Source: a virus. From it: a DNA stretch of 64,000 bases. A program made the translations under genes and the position numbers. Under the pieces are notes generated by a model. The model saw only the letters and a program-made list of their open reading frames with translations, made no database searches and had not been told where the DNA came from. The DNA lies in the IMG/VR virus record IMGVR_UViG_3300021142_000023, positions 1 to 64,000 of that record, one strand, 5' to 3'. Shown piece by piece: positions 18,095 through 25,599 of this stretch. Numbering within the stretch: the first letter of the stretch is position 1; each line of letters begins with the position of its first letter.

Positions 18095-18535
18095 ATGGGT
18101 AAATTTACATCAACTAAAGTCATACCGCTAGGTAGCGCAGCCTTTCGTCAACCCTACGCGAAAAGTCACTGCAAACTTGTTCATGGGTATCGTTTATCAG
18201 CTAAGTTCTGGTTTACATGCGAGCATCTCGATAATAATAATTGGGTAGTAGATTTCGGTTCTCTTAAAGACCTTAAAATACGCCTCGAAGAGCTCTTCGA
18301 TCATAAAACCGTTGTATGGGCTAAAGATCCTGAAATCGATACGTTTAAAGACTTAGAGAAGCGTAGAATGATTGATCTAGTAGTACTTGAAGATGGTGTT
18401 GGTATTGAGCGTTTTGCTGAATTGTGTCACAACTTAGCTAATGAGTACGTTGATGACCTTACTGATGGTCGTTGCTGGTGTACTCGAGTAGAAGTCTGGG
18501 AACATGAAGGTAATAGTGCAATTTACGAAGTTTAA
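18095..18535 (+). CDS. queD: QueD-like 6-carboxytetrahydropterin synthase
   Basis: This 146-aa T-fold protein matches the QueD family: AAFRQPYAKSHCKLVHGYRL near residues 15-34, NNWVVDFGSLKDLK, FDH (the Asp/His pair), and a closing VEVWEHEGNSAIYEV carrying the substrate-binding Glu. QueD makes 6-carboxytetrahydropterin from dihydroneopterin triphosphate, the first committed step toward preQ0. Cys26 (nucleophile) is present, but the two positions that are zinc-binding His in E. coli QueD (A-A-H and H-G-H) are Phe17 and Tyr32. A branch with AFRQ and HGY occurs in other bacteria as far as I recall. It lies 14 bp before queE. Confidence 0.85.
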   Translation: MGKFTSTKVIPLGSAAFRQPYAKSHCKLVHGYRLSAKFWFTCEHLDNNNWVVDFGSLKDLKIRLEELFDHKTVVWAKDPEIDTFKDLEKRRMIDLVVLEDGVGIERFAELCHNLANEYVDDLTDGRCWCTRVEVWEHEGNSAIYEV

Positions 18536-18549
18536 TATATAATAGTTTT

Positions 18550-19356
18550 ATGTCTAATATTGATCCTAATACAACTTTATTCATTTCAGATGATTTTGTG
18601 TTCTACACATTAGAAGGCGAAGGCCGTTATATCGGTTACCCTTCAGTGTTTATGAGAATGGCTATGTGTAACTTAACCTGTATTGGTTTTAAGAGCGAAG
18701 ACTCACCAAACGGTTGTGATAGTTATGTTAGCTGGTCTAAGAAGAATAAAATGACGTTTGAGGAAGTGGCTCAGTTGTTTGAGAAGAATGACTACCACGA
18801 GCGTCTAAAAGAAGGTGCATTACTTAAGTTAACTGGTGGAGAGCCTTTTATTCAGCAGAAGAACTTATTACTATTTGTTAAGTTTATTAGAGATCGTTGG
18901 GGTTTTGCTAACTATAGCAGAACTCTTACTACTGATGATATTGGTAAACCTAGATTGCATATCGACTTTGAAACTAACGGTACCATTATGCCGGGTGAAG
19001 AATGGTCTCGTCTAGGTGTACACGTAACATACACTACTTCACCTAAACTATCTAGTAACGGAGATCCTGCTGATAAACGTTATAAACCAGAAGTATTACG
19101 TTATTTGGCTATACATGATGCTTGTTTTAAGTTTGTAGCTAAACAAGAGTCAGACCTGAATGAAGTATTAGAAAACTATCTTAATAACCCTGAAGTAGCT
19201 GTACGTTCAGATCAAGTATGGATTATGCCTTGCTGTGGTAGCCGTAAAGAACTACTAGAAGTTGGGCCTGCTGTGGCTGAACTATGTAAGAAATATAATT
19301 TTAAGTTCTCGAACAGAATGCACTTGCAAGTTTGGGACAAAGCCCTTAAAGTATAA
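18550..19356 (+). CDS. queE: QueE-like 7-carboxy-7-deazaguanine synthase (radical SAM)
   Basis: This 268-aa protein has the QueE opening FYTLEGEGRYIGYPSVFMR, the radical SAM cluster region MCNLTCIGF...GCDSYVSW, then LLKLTGGEPFIQQ (SAM-binding GGEP) and HIDFETNGT. QueE converts 6-carboxytetrahydropterin to 7-carboxy-7-deazaguanine. The cysteines are C40, C44 and C56, giving C-x3-C-x11-C instead of the canonical C-x3-C-x2-C. Variant QueE clusters with a long insert are known. It follows queD directly and precedes a small membrane protein by 3 nt. Confidence 0.92.
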   Translation: MSNIDPNTTLFISDDFVFYTLEGEGRYIGYPSVFMRMAMCNLTCIGFKSEDSPNGCDSYVSWSKKNKMTFEEVAQLFEKNDYHERLKEGALLKLTGGEPFIQQKNLLLFVKFIRDRWGFANYSRTLTTDDIGKPRLHIDFETNGTIMPGEEWSRLGVHVTYTTSPKLSSNGDPADKRYKPEVLRYLAIHDACFKFVAKQESDLNEVLENYLNNPEVAVRSDQVWIMPCCGSRKELLEVGPAVAELCKKYNFKFSNRMHLQVWDKALKV

Positions 19357-19359
19357 TAT

Positions 19360-19521
19360 ATGAACGATATTCCTGATCCTAAAAAACATAAAAATATTAG
19401 CATTATTAAAAGCATTATCCGCATTATTGCGGGTACATGCCTTTGCTTCGGTGCCTTCTGGGTTACTGGTATATTGCTAATCGTAGCAGAAATACTCGGT
19501 ATTGTTGAAGAAATGGTATAA
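19360..19521 (+). CDS. Small membrane protein
   Basis: A 53-aa frame opens at ATG 19360, 3 nt after the queE stop, and ends at 19521, 3 nt before the next gene. The N-terminus is charged (MNDIPDPKKHKNISIIKS) and residues about 20-50 form one or two hydrophobic segments (IIAGTCLCFGAFWVTGILLI). The tight spacing on both sides supports it as a real gene. Function unknown; it could be a holin-like or superinfection-type membrane peptide. Confidence 0.6.
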   Translation: MNDIPDPKKHKNISIIKSIIRIIAGTCLCFGAFWVTGILLIVAEILGIVEEMV

Positions 19522-19524
19522 CAT

Positions 19525-19788
19525 ATGAAACAAGAAATAAAATTCACATATACGTTAGAGCATACTAATGACTATATTAACGTCGGTACACCTCGTAAAG
19601 TTGAAATCACTTTTGATGGTCAAGCAAGCTTAGAAGAACTATCAGAAGAGTTTAATGCTTTTGTTAAAGCTATAGGTTACAACCCGCCCGACAATTGCGT
19701 TCTTGATTGGGTAGACGTGGAAACCGGTCAACCACCTGAAGATGATGAGGTTGCCAATATCAGTATAAAGCGTAAATTTAAAAAATGA
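19525..19788 (+). CDS. Unknown acidic protein
   Basis: This 87-aa protein starts MKQEIKFTYTLEHTNDYINV and appears to be mostly beta strands followed by an acidic region (VETGQPPEDDEVAN) and a basic end (IKRKFKK). It overlaps the P-loop kinase gene by 4 nt and is 3 nt from the small membrane protein, so it belongs to the queD-queE transcription unit. No domain recognised. Confidence 0.6.
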   Translation: MKQEIKFTYTLEHTNDYINVGTPRKVEITFDGQASLEELSEEFNAFVKAIGYNPPDNCVLDWVDVETGQPPEDDEVANISIKRKFKK

Positions 19789-20501
19789 GTCACTCTAAAC
19801 TTAGTAAAATAGGCGTTATTGGTACACAATGTGTCGGCAAGTCTACACTTGTTGATGATATGATATTACAGTGGCCTCAGCTTACTCGACCTGAAAAGTC
19901 GTACCGCGATCTTATTAAGAGTAAAAAACTTAAGATCAACAAAGAGGGTAATAAAAAATCTCAAGAAACTATACTCAATTTTCTTGTAGATGAAGCGATG
20001 GCTAACTACGGTAAGAAGAAAATGATATTTGACCGTACGCCTATTGATAACTTAGTTTATTCTTTATGGCTTTTTGAAAAAGGCTTAGGAGACATTGACG
20101 AAGCATTCATTGATAGATGTGTTAAGCAAGTACGTGAAGCGGTTAAGTTTTATTCTGTTATATTCTATATACCTTTAACTAAAGAAAACGACGTACTCCT
20201 TCAGACTAAAGAGAATAGAGATATTGATCCTGTTTATCGCGGGGAAATCGCTTTAATACTTGATGGCTTATTTAAGGCTTGGGAAAGTGGTAAGTCTGGG
20301 TTCTTTGATGCAGATGATTGTCCGCCTATCATACCTGTATACGGTACACCATTAGAGCGTATCGCAATGATTAATCTTTATATTAACGATAAATGCGAGT
20401 TTTTCGGTGAAGAGGATTCCTTAATACAAAAAGATATAGTAGAACAGCAAATGCTTGCTGATCAACTAGGTATTACGGATAAGAAACAGTTCAAATTATA
20501 G
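19785..20501 (+). CDS. P-loop nucleotide kinase-like (AAA_28-type) protein
   Basis: This 238-aa protein has an N-terminal Walker A GVIGTQCVGKSTL (residues 10-22), a central MIFDRTPIDNLVYSLW strand-loop typical of nucleoside and nucleotide kinases (D-R-xP, where the Asp is the base), and VIFYIPLTKEND. This is the NadR/AAA_28-like kinase pattern. It may phosphorylate a nucleotide or nucleoside. Because it sits directly after the queD-queE genes, a role in the modified-base supply is possible but only inferred. Confidence 0.7.
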   Translation: MSHSKLSKIGVIGTQCVGKSTLVDDMILQWPQLTRPEKSYRDLIKSKKLKINKEGNKKSQETILNFLVDEAMANYGKKKMIFDRTPIDNLVYSLWLFEKGLGDIDEAFIDRCVKQVREAVKFYSVIFYIPLTKENDVLLQTKENRDIDPVYRGEIALILDGLFKAWESGKSGFFDADDCPPIIPVYGTPLERIAMINLYINDKCEFFGEEDSLIQKDIVEQQMLADQLGITDKKQFKL

Positions 20502-20509
20502 TAAGTATT
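20502..20509 (+). promoter_or_regulatory. Candidate late promoter octamer TAAGTATT
   Basis: TAAGTATT ends 7 nt before the ATG at 20517 of a putative packaged protein and starts right after the kinase gene stop. Confidence 0.4.
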
Positions 20510-20516
20510 ATATCCT

Positions 20517-21137
20517 ATGAAATTTGATGATGCTATTAACTATATTGCTGAAAACACTCTCGATTTAGAGATGGCTAAGCCAAAGAACCCTGAAATTGAA
20601 GAGCTCGTTAAAAAAGGTATACCTTACTGGAGAGCACGTCAGGACGTGCTAGCACGTCAGACGGTCAATAAGAGTGGGGCTAGTGCAGCACCTCAAGCAG
20701 CTCCTACTACTGAACCAGCTGGTATGAAGTATAAAGAGTTACCAGACACACTTAGGACTAAAGATGCAGTAGCAACTTATTTACAACACAACCCGGGTGC
20801 TACACCTGAAGAAGTGATGGCTGCTATTGGTTCTCAAAATTCAGAAGAAACACCTCTTAACCTAGATCCAGAAGTTGTTAAAGCAGCAATTGCTGATGTA
20901 CAAACCGGTGGTGGGGATGAGCAAGAGCCTGATCCAGAAGCTTTACGTAAAGCAGAACTTCAAGCAAAGTACGATAGAGTGCGTCAAGCACTATACAAGA
21001 TGCATGGTTTCAAAACTAAAGGACGTCCAGGTAGAAAAGTAACTGCTGACGAGCCTGAAGAAGAACCAGGCGAGATTGATTACAATGAACCTAAGATCAA
21101 TATGCGCGACGAGCCAGTTGACCCTACTGAGCTATAA
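20517..21137 (+). CDS. Putative packaged protein
   Basis: This 206-aa protein begins MKFDDAINYIAENTLDLEMA, a short leader containing I-A-E that resembles the capsid-targeting leaders on other proteins here. The body is hydrophilic, Ala/Pro/Glu-rich, with RARQDVLARQTVNKSG and a basic GFKTKGRPGRKVTADE segment that looks like an AT-hook-type RGRP motif (here KGRPGRK). The C-terminus overlaps the convergent gp4 gene by 14 nt. Function unknown; DNA association in the capsid is an inference. Confidence 0.6.
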   Translation: MKFDDAINYIAENTLDLEMAKPKNPEIEELVKKGIPYWRARQDVLARQTVNKSGASAAPQAAPTTEPAGMKYKELPDTLRTKDAVATYLQHNPGATPEEVMAAIGSQNSEETPLNLDPEVVKAAIADVQTGGGDEQEPDPEALRKAELQAKYDRVRQALYKMHGFKTKGRPGRKVTADEPEEEPGEIDYNEPKINMRDEPVDPTEL

Positions 21138-21582
21138 GATATTTTTCGGTAAGTACAATAAATTTCATACCTTTTTTAGCCGCGTAATCGCTCGCGGCTT
21201 TCCATTTGCACTGATTCTTGTGGTACATTAAGTGTTCGTACAAGACAGTGCTTTTTTTCTTTTTGTTTGATTGTACCGGTGGTAAAGTCTGGGAATGTGG
21301 TTTCAACTCTATCAAATATTTTTGTACAGTGCCATCTTTCTGCTTGATAGCTGCTATCAAATCTACATAATAGTTATGTACTTTATGGTCAACATCATTA
21401 TAATAAGGCACTACTATACCTTCACTTGCCCAAGCAGTGACATTAGGGTTTTGATCAAAAAACAAAAAGAAATCTCTTTCTAATGCAGATCTGTATACAG
21501 GATTACTTGAACCCATATATTTATTTTTATTTATAGGTGAATAAATTCCCTGAATATACTTGTTATTTTTTGAAACACCCAT
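21124..21582 (-). CDS. gp4: Head completion protein gp4-like (TnsA/PD-(D/E)xK fold)
   Basis: This 152-aa protein equals T4 gp4 in size (150 aa). It has YRSALERDFFLFFDQNP, WASEGIVVPYYN, NYYVDLIAAI and YLIELKPHSQ, an E...D...ExK arrangement seen in the gp4/TnsA N-terminal nuclease-like family. In T4 the protein acts after DNA packaging, at the head-tail connector. Its ATG is 16 bp from the divergent primase start and is preceded at 4 nt by TAAATATA on the minus strand. Confidence 0.87.
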   Translation of the reverse strand: MGVSKNNKYIQGIYSPINKNKYMGSSNPVYRSALERDFFLFFDQNPNVTAWASEGIVVPYYNDVDHKVHNYYVDLIAAIKQKDGTVQKYLIELKPHSQTLPPVQSNKKKKSTVLYEHLMYHKNQCKWKAASDYAAKKGMKFIVLTEKYLIAQ

Positions 21583-21598
21583 ATACTATATTTACTTT
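21583..21598. promoter_or_regulatory. 16-bp divergent start region
   Basis: The start codons of gp4 (minus) and primase (plus) are separated by 16 bp. The minus strand reads TAAATATA (21594-21587), ending 4 nt before the gp4 ATG. The same 16-bp spacing separates the divergent pair at 17675/17692. Confidence 0.5.
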
Positions 21599-22615
21599 AT
21601 GATTATTCCTCAAAACTTTATAATACAGACCTTCTTCCAATATGCGAAGAGACCTGTATTTAGAAAGAATACTAACACGTATGCTGGGGAATGTCCATAC
21701 TGTCATGAAGGTAAGAGTGCGGGTAAAAAACGTAGATTTTACTATATAGCAGAAGATGACCATTTGTTTTGTCATAACTGTAGTGAAAGCAAAAACGGAT
21801 TAGAGTTTGTAAAAGATATGACTGGTTTATCTGTTAGTGAAATACTAGCAGAGTCTGGTAGTCATGCTGATACAGTTGAAGAGCTTATTAAGAAGTCAGA
21901 TTTTTATAAGAAAGCTAATCCTAACCCTTTACCCTACGATAGTATTAACTTATTTGACGGTAATCAGGTATCGTTTTATAAAGAGAACCAGGTAGTTAAG
22001 GATGCTCTTGAGTTTATTAACAAGAGACGCTTAAACACCGCTATTAATAAGCCTAAATCGCTTTGGATCAGCTTGACTGATATGACCCATAAAAATAGAG
22101 TGGTGTTTCCGTTTTATAATACAGAAGGTAAAATTATAACTTATCAATCGAGAGCTTTATACAAAGAAGACGAAGATAAAGCAAAGTACCTATCTAAGGT
22201 TAATAGTGATAAGGGAGTGTTTAACTTAGATAAAGTATCTTCTGATATAGAATATATATTCCTACAGGAAGGACCTATTGATGCTATGTTTTTGCGTAAT
22301 AGTGTAGCATTAGCTGGTATACACCCTACTCAAGAGCAGTTAGAATTGATACGTAAGTCGTACCCTATGCACGAACTAGTTTATGTGCTAGATAATCAGT
22401 GGGCAGATAAGACTTCTTACAAAGTAACTAAAGAGCTCTTAGATAAAGGAGAGTCTGTATTTATTTGGCCTAAAGAATGTAGTCAATATAAAGATTTAAA
22501 CGAACTCTGTACTAAACAAAAACAAGACGAAATACAATATACTAATATTGTACAAAACACGTATAAAGGTATGAGAGGATTAATACAATACTCTCAGATC
22601 AAAAGGCCTGCTTAG
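21599..22615 (+). CDS. gp61: DNA primase (T4 gp61 / DnaG-like)
   Basis: Read from ATG 21599 (338 aa), because upstream codons would lie in the gp4 gene. The N-terminal zinc-binding domain has CPYC and CHNC about 30 residues apart (GECPYCHEGKSAG, LFCHNCSESK). The TOPRIM-like region has YIFLQEGPIDAMF (acidic Glu) and ELVYVLDNQWAD. RVVFPFYNTEGKI and YQSRAL are typical primase core segments. It would make RNA primers for the lagging strand with the replicative helicase, which I did not see in this window. The stop overlaps the convergent gene by 4 nt. Confidence 0.92.
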   Translation: MIIPQNFIIQTFFQYAKRPVFRKNTNTYAGECPYCHEGKSAGKKRRFYYIAEDDHLFCHNCSESKNGLEFVKDMTGLSVSEILAESGSHADTVEELIKKSDFYKKANPNPLPYDSINLFDGNQVSFYKENQVVKDALEFINKRRLNTAINKPKSLWISLTDMTHKNRVVFPFYNTEGKIITYQSRALYKEDEDKAKYLSKVNSDKGVFNLDKVSSDIEYIFLQEGPIDAMFLRNSVALAGIHPTQEQLELIRKSYPMHELVYVLDNQWADKTSYKVTKELLDKGESVFIWPKECSQYKDLNELCTKQKQDEIQYTNIVQNTYKGMRGLIQYSQIKRPA

Positions 22616-23484
22616 CGAGTCGTAATCTTGCTAGTAGCGTCGTGAATCTTTTTACTAGAACTTGTAACAACTGTTTTAAATAGTTCTGCTAAGCCACGTA
22701 AGTTTTCAGCTAACTTAGTAATACGTTTTTCTTCACGGCGAACAATACCCTTAAAAGGAATAGAGTTGCGCATTTCTAATGCATTAATTTGAGCATTTAA
22801 ACTATGCTCATCAGCACCATTAATGAATGTTGCCATGTCGTCAAGCTTCTTGATCCACTCACGTGCTTTAGCAACGCCTTCTGTATCAAGCTTGAGAGCT
22901 GGGTTTGATGCTCCATCAAAAGCCTTAGGATCGGTTTTTGGGTCCAAGGATTTAGCCCAGCCAGCGTGGTCGTCGCCGCCTGCTTGAGCAGGGGCTGCCG
23001 GCGCCGGTGCTGGGGTTGGAGCTGGTTTAGCTTCTTGAAAATTTTCTTCTAATGCCTCTTGAACGTTCTTTGCAAATTGTGCCATGTGACGGGTATGAGG
23101 ATTCTTACTGTGTACAGCTTTGTTTAACTTTGCAGCAGGAATCTTTTCGCCTTGCGGCACGTGTAAAGCTTTATGTAAACCGCCTTTTTTAACATGTGCG
23201 TGTTGAATCCATTTCGGGTCGTTTTCTTTAACAGGAAATTCCTCGCCACCTAACTCAAAAGTATCTTTACCAGCTTCTTTAGCTTTTTGATCTTTAAAAT
23301 GTAAAACCCCGGCACCTTCTTTGTCTAAGACTTTACCTTTTTCCTTGACTGGAAATGTTTCATCGCCTAACTTAAATGAGTCTTTACCAGCTTTTTTAGC
23401 CTCTACATCCTTTAAATGCATAATACCAGCGTTACTCTCTTTGCCCAAGGATTCATTAAAAGCGGTTATAAACTGATTCTTCAT
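22612..23484 (-). CDS. Putative packaged protein with internal repeat
   Basis: Read from ATG 23484 (290 aa): TAAATAAT ends 4 nt upstream, and the leader MKNQFITAFNESLGKESN resembles the capsid-targeting leaders seen elsewhere, although its cleavage site is less clear. An ATG two codons upstream is possible. Residues about 20-85 contain two copies of a roughly 30-aa unit with AGKDxFxLGxExFPVKE. A His-rich basic stretch (LHVPQGEK, SKNPHTRHMAQF) and an Ala/Pro linker (PAPTPAPAPAAPAQAG) follow, then a helical C-terminus. Function unknown. Confidence 0.62.
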   Translation of the reverse strand: MKNQFITAFNESLGKESNAGIMHLKDVEAKKAGKDSFKLGDETFPVKEKGKVLDKEGAGVLHFKDQKAKEAGKDTFELGGEEFPVKENDPKWIQHAHVKKGGLHKALHVPQGEKIPAAKLNKAVHSKNPHTRHMAQFAKNVQEALEENFQEAKPAPTPAPAPAAPAQAGGDDHAGWAKSLDPKTDPKAFDGASNPALKLDTEGVAKAREWIKKLDDMATFINGADEHSLNAQINALEMRNSIPFKGIVRREEKRITKLAENLRGLAELFKTVVTSSSKKIHDATSKITTR

Positions 23485-23541
23485 ATACATTATTTACTAC
23501 TTTTCTATTGAATTTCTATTGATCTATATTATTATAACCAT

Positions 23542-24285
23542 ATGTCAAAAGCATTAGTCATATTATCAGGTGGAATGGACAGCTCTATATTACTTCACTA
23601 TGTAACTAAGAAGCTTAATTACGATGAAGTATATGCTATTACGTTTAACTACGGGCAACGGATTATTCGAGAAATCGACTGTGCAAAGTATCAGGTAGAT
23701 GCTTGCAAAGTTAAAGAACATAAGATAGTAGATATGGATTTCTTTAGAAGTATATCCACTATGTCTGCTTTAACCAATACCAATCTAAATATTCCAAAAG
23801 CTAAAGATGATATTGGTAATGCACAGCCTTTAAGCTATGTTCCTTTTAGAAATTTACTTCTACTTACAACGGCTGCTGGTTGGGCTGAATCTATTGGGGC
23901 TTCAGACCTGTTTTACGGTGCAGTACAAACTGACGACTTCTCGGGTTACTGGGACTGCACGTCGTTATTCCTTAATAAGGTTAACGAACTATACAGTCTT
24001 AACCGTAAAAACGTTATTAAAGTTAATGCACCTTTTATGCAGTTCTCTAAAGAAGAGGTTGTCACAACAGGTATTGAACTAGGTATTAACTTTAAGCAAA
24101 CCCATACATGTTACGAGGGTAAAGAAGTAGCATGCGGAGAGTGTGTATCATGTTCAGCAAGATTAAAAGCTTTTATAGATAATAAAATAATAGACCCAAT
24201 ACCTTATGCAAAAGAAGTACCTTGGTCTAAATACGATTGTAAACCTTATACTAAATCAACATATGTGCGGAATAGCGGGCAGTAA
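23542..24285 (+). CDS. queC: QueC-like 7-cyano-7-deazaguanine synthase
   Basis: This 247-aa protein has the PP-loop SGGMDSS (residues 9-15), YAITFNYGQR, FVPFRNLLLL-type sequence (YVPFRNLLLLTTAAGWAES), GAVQTDDFSGYWDC and a zinc site of four cysteines near residues 190-204 (C-x7-C-x2-C-x2-C). These are the complete QueC hallmarks. QueC converts 7-carboxy-7-deazaguanine to preQ0 using ATP and ammonia. Its last 23 nt overlap the start of a glutamine amidotransferase gene, a split form of the fused Gat-QueC seen in some archaea and phages. Confidence 0.94.
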   Translation: MSKALVILSGGMDSSILLHYVTKKLNYDEVYAITFNYGQRIIREIDCAKYQVDACKVKEHKIVDMDFFRSISTMSALTNTNLNIPKAKDDIGNAQPLSYVPFRNLLLLTTAAGWAESIGASDLFYGAVQTDDFSGYWDCTSLFLNKVNELYSLNRKNVIKVNAPFMQFSKEEVVTTGIELGINFKQTHTCYEGKEVACGECVSCSARLKAFIDNKIIDPIPYAKEVPWSKYDCKPYTKSTYVRNSGQ

Positions 24286-24919
24286 ATACAGAACACAAGC
24301 GTTTGAGCATTACAAAGATAATCTCAATAGAGGTTATTATAGCTCTGGTGCGTTAGTAATAGACACTAACGGTCAGTATACTACTAAAAAAATATTAGGC
24401 ACGTTTAAGGAACCTATAGACTGTTTTAATTCACCAGGTATACACACACGCGGTCAATATTTTTTGTACCATTCTCGCGGACCCACTGTTGAAACAAGAG
24501 AGTTTGAGACAGAAAACAATCATCCGTTTTTTTACGGTGATTGGGTAGTTGCACATAACGGTATTATTAGCAATTTTGAGAGTTTATGTAGAGAGTACTT
24601 TCCAGACGAAGATTTTACCGGCAGAACCGATAGCTGTATTATTCCTCGTATGCTAGAAATTAAACCGCAAGTATCAGATGCTATTGAAGCACTTAAAGGT
24701 ACGTATGCAATCTGGGCTTTTAATACAAAATATAAAAAGACTTGGTTAGCTAAGAGTGGTAGTACTTTATTTGCAAATACTAAAACAGGGGATTTTTCAT
24801 CTACAGAATTTGACGAAAGTACACCTTTAAATGAAGGTATTATATATGCTGTACAGGATTATAATAGTATAGTGCCGGCTGGAAGATTTAAGCACAAATC
24901 TCCATACTTCATATTCTAA
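24263..24919 (+). CDS. Class II glutamine amidotransferase (Gat of a Gat-QueC pair)
   Basis: The true start is ATG 24263, inside queC, because it yields MCGIAGS with the catalytic Cys at position 2 after Met removal. The 218-aa protein contains HTRGQYFLYHSRGPTVE, NHPFFYGDWVVAHNGIISN and RTDSCIIPRML, the glutamine-binding elements of GATase_6/7 domains. With QueC next door it probably supplies ammonia to preQ0, as Gat-QueC does when forming archaeosine (G+). This would make the phage DNA base a formamidine-type 7-deazaguanine rather than plain preQ0. Asparagine or glucosamine synthesis is excluded by the lack of a synthetase or isomerase domain. Confidence 0.88.
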   Translation: MCGIAGSKYRTQAFEHYKDNLNRGYYSSGALVIDTNGQYTTKKILGTFKEPIDCFNSPGIHTRGQYFLYHSRGPTVETREFETENNHPFFYGDWVVAHNGIISNFESLCREYFPDEDFTGRTDSCIIPRMLEIKPQVSDAIEALKGTYAIWAFNTKYKKTWLAKSGSTLFANTKTGDFSSTEFDESTPLNEGIIYAVQDYNSIVPAGRFKHKSPYFIF

Positions 24920-24924
24920 ATATA
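24917..24924 (+). promoter_or_regulatory. Candidate late promoter octamer TAAATATA
   Basis: TAAATATA begins at the stop codon of the amidotransferase and ends 3 nt before the ATG at 24928. Confidence 0.4.
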
Positions 24925-24927
24925 TGC

Positions 24928-25296
24928 ATGCCCTCACGCAAAGCACCCGAAAGAAATACCGCTATAGACTATATCAATAGGGATATAGTTAACGTTAAAG
25001 AAGATCTAGCCAATATAAGCAAGATTGTTCGAGACGGTAATGGTCACCCGAGTTTAATGCAACAAGTTGCAACACTTAACAATGACTTGACGCATTTAAG
25101 AACAGAAATGGATAGTCGTTTTAATGAAACTCGAGACCTAATGGAAGTATACCATAACGAAATGTACTCCGCTATTAATAAGTGTGATGCAAAACACCAA
25201 AAACAGCAAGGCTTACATTGGCATATGCAAACAGCTATTTGGGTTGCTTTAATAAGCAGTGTAACTGATTTATTAATTCATTTTTTCGGGAAATAG
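24928..25296 (+). CDS. Coiled-coil protein with C-terminal membrane segment
   Basis: This 122-aa protein has a helical, charged body (VKEDLANISKIVRDG, LNNDLTHLRTEMDSRFNE) and one hydrophobic C-terminal segment (WVALISSVTDLLIHFF). The layout resembles XhlA/hemolysin-like phage membrane accessory proteins and some holins. Its start is preceded by TAAATATA at 3 nt. A lysis role is possible but it lies far from the endolysin, so confidence in function is low. Confidence 0.6.
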   Translation: MPSRKAPERNTAIDYINRDIVNVKEDLANISKIVRDGNGHPSLMQQVATLNNDLTHLRTEMDSRFNETRDLMEVYHNEMYSAINKCDAKHQKQQGLHWHMQTAIWVALISSVTDLLIHFFGK

Positions 25297-25338
25297 TAGT
25301 AGATTTATTTTTATAAACCTTTATAATGTAAGCACTAT

Positions 25339-25599
25339 ATGAAAGGCTTACAGTTAAATACAGAAGAGAAACAACTACTTGTAGAATCACTACTGTTTAC
25401 GGCTAGTTGTGATGTGTGTTCAGATCACACCGCAGCACATCGTAAGCGTATACTCGATCTTGCAGAAAAAATAAATGACAAGAATATAAAGCTGCATAAT
25501 ATTTTTATCTATAAAACTGGTATTAGTGATGACGTAACACTAGACGAGATTGCTAAGAAGTTTCCTAACGTTCCTCGCGAAACTATCATACAAGACTAA
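25339..25599 (+). CDS. Unknown small protein
   Basis: This 86-aa protein starts MKGLQLNTEEKQLLVESLLF and contains CDVCSDHTAAHRKR, a possible small metal-binding C-x2-C...H site, then a helix-loop-helix-like C-terminus (VTLDEIAKKFPNVPRETII). A TATAAT-like sequence about 15 nt upstream (25321-25326) may be a promoter. It touches the next glycosyltransferase by 1 nt. No family recognised. Confidence 0.6.
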   Translation: MKGLQLNTEEKQLLVESLLFTASCDVCSDHTAAHRKRILDLAEKINDKNIKLHNIFIYKTGISDDVTLDEIAKKFPNVPRETIIQD

